A DNA stretch of 7,095 bases, taken from contig CANGMW010000135.1 of assembly GCA_947454695.1 (NCBI GenBank), positions 1 through 7,095 of the forward strand, read 5' to 3'. The notes under the pieces were generated by a model. The model did not search any database and was not told the DNA's origin. It saw only the letters and a program-made list of their open reading frames with translations. Numbering within the stretch: the stretch's first letter is position 1; every line of letters starts with the position of its first letter. Source of the stretch: Comamonadaceae bacterium (lineage in GTDB: Bacteria; Pseudomonadota; Gammaproteobacteria; Burkholderiales; Burkholderiaceae_C). Of this stretch, positions 1 through 6,178 are shown in pieces. The translations under genes were made by a program, and so were the position numbers.

Positions 1-1047
1 CGTGCCGTCAAACGCGTTTTGCAGCAACTGACGGATCGCCTGCTTTTCCAAAGGCCGGGGGTTGGGGTACTGGTTTTGCATCGCGATGTCGCAGGCTTTG
101 TCCAGATCGCCCTCACGCATCCCAATGTCTTTGAGCGCCACGGGTGCGCCGTTGTCGCGCGCCAGATCAAACACCGCTTGCGCCGCTGAAGCGCCACCGA
201 GCGCGCGTTGGATGCGCGCCATGGCAGCCGGGGCCTGCGCCGCGTTGTAGGCCAAGGCATGCGGCAAGACGATGGTGTGCGTCTCGGCATGCGGCAGGTT
301 AAAGCTGCCGCCCAGGGTGTGGCACAGCTTGTGGTGCAAGGCCATGCCCACATGCCCGAGCACACTGCCGCACAACCAGGCGCCGTACAGCGCGTCGGCA
401 CGGGCTGACACATCGCCGGCATGCTGGCGGATTTTGGGCAGGGCAAGTCCCAACGCACGGATGCCCTCTTCGGCCATCAGGTCCATGACCGGGTTGCCGT
501 CCACCGCGTACAGGCCCTCGGCCGCATGGGCAATGGCGTTGATGCCGCTGGTCACGCTCAAACCCACGGGCAGGCTGAGCGTGAGCTCGGGGTCATAAAT
601 CACGCTGCGCGGCAGCACGCGCAGGTCGCGCCCGGTTTTTTTCAGACCCGCTTCGGTGATGCCGTAGATCGGTGTCATCTCCGAGCCGGCATAGGTGGTG
701 GGAATGGCGACGATGGGCAAGCCGCTGTCCAGCGCAATCGCTTTGCCCAAGCCCGTGGTAGAGCCCCCGCCGATGGCCACGGCGCAATCGGCACCCAACT
801 GACTGGCCACCACGCGTGCCTCGCGGGCGGTTTCGATCGGCACATGCATGACGGCCCGGTCAAACACACCGACGGCACGCGCACCCAGCAAGTCCATCAC
901 CCTATCGGCCGATGCCCGCTGTTCGGGCGTGCACAGCACCAGCGCTTTTTTCGCGCCCAGTGCGTCAATCTCTTTGGCCAGTTGCGAGAGGGCCCCGGCA
1001 CCAAACACCACGCGTGAAGGTTGGGCGGTATAGACAAAATTTTTCAC
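1..1047 (-). CDS. Maleylacetate reductase (iron-containing alcohol dehydrogenase superfamily), 3' end cut by window edge
   Basis: Probably reduces maleylacetate to 3-oxoadipate with NAD(P)H in the cytoplasm, the step after intradiol cleavage of hydroxyquinol or chlorocatechols. The 349 visible residues cover nearly the whole family length (about 350), so only a few C-terminal residues should be missing. Seen: GGGSTTGLGK at 93-102 (nucleotide-binding loop), IPTTYAGSE at 115-123, NAIAHAAEGLYA at 170-181, then LHHKLCH (237-243) and LPHAETH (251-257), the histidine-rich block typical of maleylacetate reductases. By alignment to FucO-type enzymes, H174, H239 and H253 match metal ligands, while the usual first ligand Asp is N170. 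The start chosen is GTG at 1047-1045, preceded by AGGAA about seven bases upstream; there is no in-frame ATG further upstream before a stop. It is the last visible gene of the minus-strand run, 80 bases after a dehydrogenase gene. A ring-cleavage dioxygenase may lie beyond the left edge, which is inference. The family call is firm; the substrate is likely but not proven. Confidence 0.9.
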   Translation of the reverse strand, partial: MKNFVYTAQPSRVVFGAGALSQLAKEIDALGAKKALVLCTPEQRASADRVMDLLGARAVGVFDRAVMHVPIETAREARVVASQLGADCAVAIGGGSTTGLGKAIALDSGLPIVAIPTTYAGSEMTPIYGITEAGLKKTGRDLRVLPRSVIYDPELTLSLPVGLSVTSGINAIAHAAEGLYAVDGNPVMDLMAEEGIRALGLALPKIRQHAGDVSARADALYGAWLCGSVLGHVGMALHHKLCHTLGGSFNLPHAETHTIVLPHALAYNAAQAPAAMARIQRALGGASAAQAVFDLARDNGAPVALKDIGMREGDLDKACDIAMQNQYPNPRPLEKQAIRQLLQNAFDGT

Positions 1048-1127
1048 AACACAGTTCCTATCAAAACCACACAGAACACCCACTCAGACCCTGCTTGGCG
1101 CATCGCATCGAGGGCACGCATGCAAAC

Positions 1128-2021
1128 TCACTTGGACGATGGCAACTGGTCCGACAAGCCGGCGCTGCGCTCCACCGCCTTGATGATGGCGGCGTAATCG
1201 TCCGCGCCATCGCCCTGCGCCAGCGCCGCGTGCATGAGCTGATGGGTTAGCGCGGTTTGTGCCAGCGGCACCTGATGCTGGGCGGCGGCGTCCAGAATTA
1301 AGCCAAGGTCCTTGATCATCTGCGCCACGGTGAAGGTGGGCGTGAAATCGCGTTGCGACAGCTGGGCCGATTTGGCCTTGACGATGGGCGAAGCCACAGC
1401 GCTGGCGCACAGCACCTGCCACATGTCCTGCCAGTCCAGTCCGCCTTTGCGGCCCAGCGTGAGCGCCTCGGACAGCATGGCGCTGGTCTGCGCGATCATG
1501 AGGTTGACCACCAGCTTCATCAAACGCGCCTGCTCGCCCTCGCCCAGGTAAAACTGGTTGGGCCCCAAAGCCGTCAGCAAAGGTTGGACGGCTTCATAGC
1601 GCGCCCGCGGCCCGGAGGCCATGACGGTGAGTTGCGCCGCCTCGGCCATCTTGTTGTTGCCCGACACGGTGGTGCGCAAGTAGGCCACGCCTGCGGCGTC
1701 AAGCGTCTGCGCGGCCTGTGCCGAAGCCTGCATGGACACCGTGCTGGTGTCCACATAGACCGTGCCGGGCTTGGCGTGCTGCGCCACCTGTGCGGCCACA
1801 GCCAGCAGCGCATCGTCATGCGGTAGGGAAGAGAACACGAACGACGCTTGCGAGATGGCCAGCGGCACGTCTGGCACCACGCTGAGCCCCTGCGCTGCGG
1901 CCAGCGCCAAGCGCGCGGGATCGGTGTCGCTCACCGTCACGCGGTGGCCGGCGGCTTGCAGGTGCGTGGCCATGGGCAAGCCCATCTTGCCCATGCCGAT
2001 AAAGTGAAGATGAGCGCTCAT
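1128..2021 (-). CDS. NAD-type beta-hydroxyacid dehydrogenase (3-hydroxyisobutyrate dehydrogenase family)
   Basis: A 297-residue cytoplasmic oxidoreductase of the 3-hydroxyisobutyrate / tartronate-semialdehyde family. The N-terminal Rossmann fold shows GMGKMG at 9-14. D32 lies at the end of the second strand, where an acidic residue usually means NAD preference. The substrate loop DTST is at 91-94. The second substrate motif reads VSGNNKMAEA at 119-128, where family members normally have VSGG. The catalytic Lys is K169, with partner N173, in GEGEQARLMKLVVN. The all-alpha C-terminal domain follows and the length is normal. The start ATG overlaps the stop of the upstream binding-protein gene as ATGA, and no clear ribosome binding site is seen, so translational coupling is likely. 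The substrate is unknown; in this context it may be a hydroxyacid or semialdehyde intermediate of the same pathway. It is strongly diverged from the other dehydrogenase of this family in the window. Confidence 0.88.
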   Translation of the reverse strand: MSAHLHFIGMGKMGLPMATHLQAAGHRVTVSDTDPARLALAAAQGLSVVPDVPLAISQASFVFSSLPHDDALLAVAAQVAQHAKPGTVYVDTSTVSMQASAQAAQTLDAAGVAYLRTTVSGNNKMAEAAQLTVMASGPRARYEAVQPLLTALGPNQFYLGEGEQARLMKLVVNLMIAQTSAMLSEALTLGRKGGLDWQDMWQVLCASAVASPIVKAKSAQLSQRDFTPTFTVAQMIKDLGLILDAAAQHQVPLAQTALTHQLMHAALAQGDGADDYAAIIKAVERSAGLSDQLPSSK

Positions 2022-2998
2022 TGGGCTTTCAGGTTGGCAGCTTTGACGATGCGAGCGGCCGTGGCCATCTCGATCTTGATGTAGGTGTTGAAGGCATCCG
2101 GGCTCATGGTGAAGGGGTCGGCCCCCAGCTTGGCCATGCGCTCTTTGAGTTCAGCCGAGCCCAGGGCCTTGACCGCTTCATCGTGCAGTTTCTTCACCAC
2201 CGCAGGCGGTGTGGCGCTGGGCACCAGCATGCCCACCCACAGCGTGTAGTCGGAGTCGGGCAAGCCGGCCTCGATGCTGGTGGGCACTTGCGGCAGGGTG
2301 GAGGCGCGGTTTTTGGTGCTGACCGACAAGGCCTGCAACTTGCCGTCGCGGATCAGCGGCAGCGCGGCGGCCAGCGGCGCGAAGAACCAGTCGTTGGCGC
2401 CGCCAATCACATTGGTCATGGCATCGGGCGTGCCTTTGTAGGGCACATGCAGGGCATTGAGTCCGGCTTGCAGACGGAAAATTTCTGCATTGAGGTGCGT
2501 GCCGCTGCCCATACCCGCCGAGGCGTAGTTGAATTTATCCGGGTTGGCTTTCACCGCATTGATGAGATCGGCCTGGGTTTTCCAGCCCTTGGCCGGGTTG
2601 ACCACCAGCACATTGGGAATCGCCGCCAGCGTGGTGACGCCGGCAAAGTCCTTCAGCGTGTCATAGCCCAAATTGGGGTAGAGCGAGGGGTTGAGTGCAT
2701 GGCCCGATGAAGGGATGAACACGGTGTAGCCATCGGGCTCGCTCTTGGCCACTGCGGTGGCGGCAATGGTGCCGCCGGCACCCAGCCGGTTGTCGATCAC
2801 GATGGTCTGCCCCATGCTCTTGCTCATAGCGTCGGCCACGGTGCGCGCCACGATGTCGGTGGCGCTGCCGGCCTGAAAAGGCACGACGAACTTGATCGGC
2901 TTGTTGGGGTAGCCCTGGGCCAGCGCCAGCGGGCCGGTGAGCCCCAGCGTCAGGCTCAGCAACCAGGGTTTAGTCAATGCTCGGATCCATCGTGTCAT
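2018..2998 (-). CDS. Bug/TctC family tripartite tricarboxylate transporter substrate-binding protein
   Basis: A 326-residue periplasmic solute-binding protein. The signal peptide has a basic start (MTRWIRALTK), a hydrophobic core (about 11-24) and a probable cleavage site after A25-L26-A27. The mature protein opens with YPNKPIKFVVPF (30-41) followed by AGSATD (43-48), the Bug ligand-binding loop. Here a Ser replaces the second Gly of the usual AGG; D48 is kept. NRLGAGGTIAA (70-80) and PDGYT (88-92) are further family signatures. Bug proteins typically bind carboxylates or related small organic acids. TctA and TctB membrane partners are not in the window, so it is an orphan binding protein, as is common in Burkholderiales. 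The start ATG has GAGGAG seven bases upstream, a strong ribosome binding site. The gene lies 53 bases after the amidohydrolase and overlaps the next dehydrogenase by four bases. It probably captures the pathway substrate, which is inferred from position. Confidence 0.93.
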   Translation of the reverse strand: MTRWIRALTKPWLLSLTLGLTGPLALAQGYPNKPIKFVVPFQAGSATDIVARTVADAMSKSMGQTIVIDNRLGAGGTIAATAVAKSEPDGYTVFIPSSGHALNPSLYPNLGYDTLKDFAGVTTLAAIPNVLVVNPAKGWKTQADLINAVKANPDKFNYASAGMGSGTHLNAEIFRLQAGLNALHVPYKGTPDAMTNVIGGANDWFFAPLAAALPLIRDGKLQALSVSTKNRASTLPQVPTSIEAGLPDSDYTLWVGMLVPSATPPAVVKKLHDEAVKALGSAELKERMAKLGADPFTMSPDAFNTYIKIEMATAARIVKAANLKAQ

Positions 2999-3051
2999 GT
3001 CTTGTCTCCTCGTTATGTTTCGAATAGCCGGTGACTGATCTCGCGGCCGCT

Positions 3052-4404
3052 TTAGCGCAGCCCCATGGCCTGTGTGATTTTCTGCCCGGACGCTTGCAAG
3101 CGACTGAGCAGCGGCGGCACATCCACCTCCAGCAAACGGCCTTCGCGTTTTTTCCAGCGCCCGGCCACCATCACGCTGTCGATATTGGCCAGCGAGGTCT
3201 GCATCACCACCGTGCTCACCGGGTCGTGCACCGGCTGCATATTGAGCGCGTCGGCGCGGATGAGCACCAAGTCGGCCTGCTTGCCCACCGCCAGCGTGCC
3301 GATGCGGTCGAGCTGGCCGAGCATGCGCGCACCCTCCACCGTGACCCAGGACAGCGCCTCGCGGGTGGTGATGGTGGAGGTGGGCGGCATGCTGCCGTGC
3401 GCCTCGCGGTAGGCCACGTTGTCCAGACTGCGCTGCACGCCCAGGGCCACCCGCGCCTGGGTGAGCATGTCGCCGCTGAGCACGCTCTCCAGATCCACGC
3501 CCAGCGAGGGCGCGCGCTTTAAATCACGCAGCCGGCCGGTGATGGGGTGACCGTGGCCTTGCGTCATTTCGTTTTCGGCTGCGGCGGAAAAGCTCATGCC
3601 CAGATCGCAAAACCGCTTCAGTTGCGTATCACTCAGCGCATGGCCGTGCACGATGTTCACTTGCGGCCCGAGCAGGCCGGCGGCTTCCAGCTGTTCCCAG
3701 CCATCGGGCGTGCGCGCCGGGCCACCGCCCTGGTGCAGCGAGGCAATCAGGCCTAAGTCTTTGGCCATTTGGAAGTCATGCAGCGCCACATCCAGCGTCG
3801 AGTAGTGCGGCCCCAGCACCGCCGCGTGAATGCTCAGCAGCGGCTGGCCCTGATGCGCCTTGAGCAGGCGCTGCACTTCGGCGCGCGGGTGCGGCACTTC
3901 CCAGAACGGGCGCTCGCCCGGCTTGGGGTCGGGCTTGGGTGTGCCGTGGAAGAACGCGGCACGCAGGCCGCTTTGGAGCAGACCGTCGATCGCGGCGTCG
4001 TTGTGCGCGGGTGTGGGGTTGTTGTGGCACCAGTCCACCAGCGTGGTGGTACCGCAGTTGAGTTGGTTGAGCGCACCCACCCGCGTGGCGATGTGCAAGT
4101 CGTCGGGCGTGAACACCGTGGCCAGACCGGCATGCATCTTCTGGAAATACTCCAGCAGCGTCCAGTTGGCAGCCAGTCCGCGCAAGGCGGTCTGCCAGGT
4201 GTGCATGTGCGCGTTGACGAGCCCGGGAATGAGGATGCAGCCGCTCGCGTCCACCGTCTGCACATCCGCGCCCACCTCGATGTTCGGCGCGATGTCGGCA
4301 ATGGTGTCGCCGCTCACCAGCAAATCGCCCTGCGCCAGATCGCCCTGCGCATCCATCGTGAGGATGGTGGCGCCACGGATAAGGGTGAGGCGCGTGCTGG
4401 CCAT
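3052..4404 (-). CDS. Metal-dependent amidohydrolase (TRZ/ATZ/SsnA-like; deaminase or chlorohydrolase family)
   Basis: A 450-residue cytoplasmic amidohydrolase with an N-terminal beta-sandwich piece, a TIM barrel and a C-terminal segment closing the sandwich (GTLAVGKQADLVLI, 369-382). Metal-site residues visible: H66 and H68 in NAHMHTW, H224 in SLHQGGG, H253 in IVHGHAL, and D304 in SLGVDLES. The family hydrolyses C-N or C-Cl bonds in rings and amides (atrazine enzymes, cytosine and guanine deaminases). The Glu usually three residues after the third His (HxxE) seems absent: here the residues are H224-Q-G-G. A distinct block, ENEMTQGHGHP (277-287), sits where deaminases usually have a PxSN-like motif. 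This suggests a separate subfamily with an unknown substrate. The start ATG has GGAGAG about eight bases upstream. The gene begins three bases after the preceding dehydrogenase stop, so co-transcription is near certain. Assignment to the superfamily is firm; the reaction is not. Confidence 0.9.
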   Translation of the reverse strand: MASTRLTLIRGATILTMDAQGDLAQGDLLVSGDTIADIAPNIEVGADVQTVDASGCILIPGLVNAHMHTWQTALRGLAANWTLLEYFQKMHAGLATVFTPDDLHIATRVGALNQLNCGTTTLVDWCHNNPTPAHNDAAIDGLLQSGLRAAFFHGTPKPDPKPGERPFWEVPHPRAEVQRLLKAHQGQPLLSIHAAVLGPHYSTLDVALHDFQMAKDLGLIASLHQGGGPARTPDGWEQLEAAGLLGPQVNIVHGHALSDTQLKRFCDLGMSFSAAAENEMTQGHGHPITGRLRDLKRAPSLGVDLESVLSGDMLTQARVALGVQRSLDNVAYREAHGSMPPTSTITTREALSWVTVEGARMLGQLDRIGTLAVGKQADLVLIRADALNMQPVHDPVSTVVMQTSLANIDSVMVAGRWKKREGRLLEVDVPPLLSRLQASGQKITQAMGLR

Positions 4405-4407
4405 GGC

Positions 4408-5331
4408 TCAGCTCTCCAGACCGTCGCTGATTTTCAGGTTGAGCGGCTGGATCTCCAAGCCGGCGTCCTTGGCCGTCTCTTGCAACAGGATGGAAAAGTC
4501 CACGTTGTCGTGGCCGTGGCCGACCATGCGCGCAATCGACTCGCGCGTGGCAGCGGCCGCCGGCATCGGGACACCATGCGCTTTGGCGGCGGCCATGCCG
4601 AGGTCCATGTCCTTGAGCAAAAGCTTGGGCGTGAAGGTGACGTGTTCGAAATCCAGATTGCTCAGCACCGGCGTTTTGTAGCGGGTGTACATGGAGCCCA
4701 GCACCGAATCGTTGATGCTTTCCAGAAACACGTTGCGCGGAATACCGGCCTTCTCGGCGAGCACGGTGATCTCGCACAGGTTCTGAATGATCACGCCGAA
4801 CATGGTGTTGTGCGCGATCTTCCACACGCGCGCCAGTTCACCCTCGCCCACCCACATCACCTTGCGGGCCATGGCTTGCAAATAGGGCTCGACCTGGTCG
4901 TACAGCGCCTTGGGGCCGGAGGACACGGTGAGCAGCTTGCCCGCCTTGGCCACCTTGGCATTGCCCGACACCGGCGTGCACAGGTAGGCCACGCCCAGCG
5001 TTTCGAGCTGCTGGCGAATCTCGGCCGAGCCTTCTTGCGAGATGGAGGAGCTGTCCACCACCACGCGCGGCAGCGTCTTGCCGGTAACCAGACCGCCTTC
5101 GCCAAACAGCACTTCTTTGAGGTCGTCGGTGGTGGACACCATGGTGAAGACCACTTCGCAAGCGGCCAGGTCCAGCTTGGTGGCCACCAGCTGCGCACCG
5201 TACTCGACCAGCGGCTCGGCCTTGCTGCGGGTGCGGTTCCACACGCTCACGCCGTGGCCGGCTTTGAGCAGGCGCTTGACCATGGCTTCGCCCATGCGTC
5301 CCAGGCCAATCCAGCCAATCTTGTTGCTCAT
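4408..5331 (-). CDS. NADP-type beta-hydroxyacid dehydrogenase (3-hydroxyisobutyrate dehydrogenase family)
   Basis: A 307-residue oxidoreductase. The Rossmann motif GLGRMG is at 9-14. N32-R33-T34 follows the second strand, the pattern associated with NADP(H) preference. The first substrate loop is DSSSIS (93-98) rather than DxST. The second is VSGNAKVAKA (121-130), again with Asn for the usual second Gly. The catalytic K171 and N175 lie in GEGELARVWKIAHN. The C-terminal helical domain is complete. The start is placed at ATG 5331-5329 because AAGGAG lies five bases upstream and the protein then opens directly at the nucleotide-binding strand. An in-frame ATG at 5379 would add 16 residues without homology-like character. 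This is the first gene of the five-gene run and lies divergent from the membrane-protein gene. Its substrate is unknown. It could oxidise a hydroxyacid released in the pathway or reduce a semialdehyde. Confidence 0.88.
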   Translation of the reverse strand: MSNKIGWIGLGRMGEAMVKRLLKAGHGVSVWNRTRSKAEPLVEYGAQLVATKLDLAACEVVFTMVSTTDDLKEVLFGEGGLVTGKTLPRVVVDSSSISQEGSAEIRQQLETLGVAYLCTPVSGNAKVAKAGKLLTVSSGPKALYDQVEPYLQAMARKVMWVGEGELARVWKIAHNTMFGVIIQNLCEITVLAEKAGIPRNVFLESINDSVLGSMYTRYKTPVLSNLDFEHVTFTPKLLLKDMDLGMAAAKAHGVPMPAAAATRESIARMVGHGHDNVDFSILLQETAKDAGLEIQPLNLKISDGLES

Positions 5332-5375
5332 GCTGTCTCCTTGTGTCGTATTCAAAGGGGTGAATGGTGCTGCGC

Positions 5376-5392
5376 GCATTGTGCGGGCATTG
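5376..5392. repeat. Direct repeat GCATTG, copies 11 bases apart, in the divergent control region
   Basis: GCATTG occurs at 5376-5381 and again at 5387-5392, start to start 11 bases, about one helical turn. The copies lie just downstream of the weak minus-strand promoter candidate and could be half-sites for a regulator. The unit is short, so chance is a real alternative. Confidence 0.2.
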
Positions 5393-5399
5393 GGGACAA

Positions 5400-5428
5400 A
5401 GTGTGCGTCAGACCCAAGGGGGATTCAA
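5400..5428 (-). promoter_or_regulatory. Weak candidate promoter for the five-gene minus-strand run
   Basis: On the minus strand, TTGAAT (5428-5423, four of six to -35) and CACACT (5405-5400, three of six to -10) are 17 bases apart. Transcription would start near 5393 and leave a leader of about 60 bases before the first dehydrogenase gene. The match is weak, as would be expected if the operon needs an activator. Other promoters in the 154-base divergent gap are possible. Confidence 0.22.
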
Positions 5429-5449
5429 GCCGGCCCGCCGGAAATCAGT

Positions 5450-5485
5450 TTTTCACTGCCTGCGAATAATCGGCACAATCCGGGT
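5450..5485 (+). promoter_or_regulatory. Candidate promoter of the UPF0126 gene, possibly giving a leaderless mRNA
   Basis: TTTTCA (5450-5455, four of six to the -35 consensus), an 18-base spacer and CACAAT (5474-5479, four of six to the -10 consensus) lie directly before the ATG at 5486. The predicted start of transcription falls on or next to the A of the start codon. There is no Shine-Dalgarno sequence in this interval. This was read by eye and is not experimentally supported. Confidence 0.4.
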
Positions 5486-6124
5486 ATGGAAGACCTCAAC
5501 ACCTGGGGCCAGTGGCTGCGCACCGGCCTGGAGCTCGCCGCCACCGTGGCCTTTGCCCTCTCGGGCGTGATGATTGCCGCGCGCAGCCGGCTCGACGCGG
5601 TCGGGCTGGTGGTGGTGGCGTTTGTGGCGGCCTTTGGCGGGGGCACGCTGCGCGACCTGCTGCTGGACGTGCGGCCCTTCTTCTGGGTGAAAAACGCCGT
5701 GTTTGTGTGGGGCATTCTGGCCCTGTGTGTGGTGGCCATGCTCTTCATGCGCCAGCGCCACTTTGCGCCCACCGAGCGGGTGATCCAGCTGCCCGATGCG
5801 CTGGGTCTGGGCCTGTTCACCGCCGTGGGCGTGGACCTGGCCCTGCGTCAGGGTCTGCCCAATGTGGTGGCGGTGCTCATGGGCATCGTCACCGCGGTGT
5901 TTGGCGGGGTGCTGCGCGACATCGTCTGCAATGAAATCCCCACCGCCTTTCGGGACCACCGCCCCTACGCGGTGTGTGCCTTCATCGGCGGCTGGGTGTT
6001 TTTGGGACTACTCGCTGTGAACGCGCCCGACTGGATCGCCTTGGTCGCCTCGGTCCTTGTCACGGCGGGTTTGCGCCTGCTGGCCCTGTGGCGCAACTGG
6101 CGACTGCCCGCCTGGCAGGTCTGA
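5486..6124 (+). CDS. TRIC-like / UPF0126 inner-membrane protein (YicG/YadS family)
   Basis: A 212-residue inner-membrane protein with about seven hydrophobic segments. It contains two copies of the family repeat: the first runs from about residue 22 to 60 and ends in FGGGTLRDLL, the second from about 111 to 149 and ends in FGGVLRDIVCN. The paired GG-x-LRD motifs are diagnostic of the UPF0126 (Pfam Gly_transporter) family, which is related to trimeric intracellular cation channels; members have been linked to glycine uptake. The start ATG lies just before EDLNTW. No Shine-Dalgarno sequence is visible, and a promoter-like -10 lies so close that the message may be leaderless. It is the only plus-strand gene and separates the FAH-family gene from the dehydrogenase-led run. 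A direct role in the catabolic pathway is not indicated; it is probably a housekeeping neighbour. Confidence 0.9.
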   Translation: MEDLNTWGQWLRTGLELAATVAFALSGVMIAARSRLDAVGLVVVAFVAAFGGGTLRDLLLDVRPFFWVKNAVFVWGILALCVVAMLFMRQRHFAPTERVIQLPDALGLGLFTAVGVDLALRQGLPNVVAVLMGIVTAVFGGVLRDIVCNEIPTAFRDHRPYAVCAFIGGWVFLGLLAVNAPDWIALVASVLVTAGLRLLALWRNWRLPAWQV

Positions 6125-6178
6125 AAAAACTGAGCCTCACCAAGTCGTGCCAAGCGGGCGCTCAAGCCAGAAGCTTGC

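Noticed and set aside
421..1017. A 198-codon plus-strand frame opposite the maleylacetate reductase gene
   Set aside because: It is antisense to a gene with clear family motifs and shows low-complexity His/Gln/Gly composition without a domain.
3776..4825. A 349-codon minus-strand frame overlapping the amidohydrolase and dehydrogenase genes
   Set aside because: It is a frame-shifted shadow of the true genes: arginine- and histidine-rich, without a domain. It is not evidence of a frameshift, because both real frames are intact from start to stop.
5332..5379. Upstream ATG extension of the first dehydrogenase
   Set aside because: The extra 16 residues precede the nucleotide-binding strand that normally opens the family. 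The internal ATG at 5331 has a strong AAGGAG at proper spacing.
3769..5469. A 566-codon open frame on the plus strand, opposite the amidohydrolase and dehydrogenase genes
   Set aside because: It is antisense to two well-supported genes, is rich in His, Arg, Gly and Gln with no recognisable domain, and is the expected by-product of high-GC codon use on the opposite strand.
6163..6177. Small inverted repeat CAAGC / GCTTG between the convergent FAH-family and UPF0126 genes, considered as a terminator
   Set aside because: The stem is only five base pairs with a five-base loop and no adjacent T-run on either strand, so it is too weak to call an intrinsic terminator.
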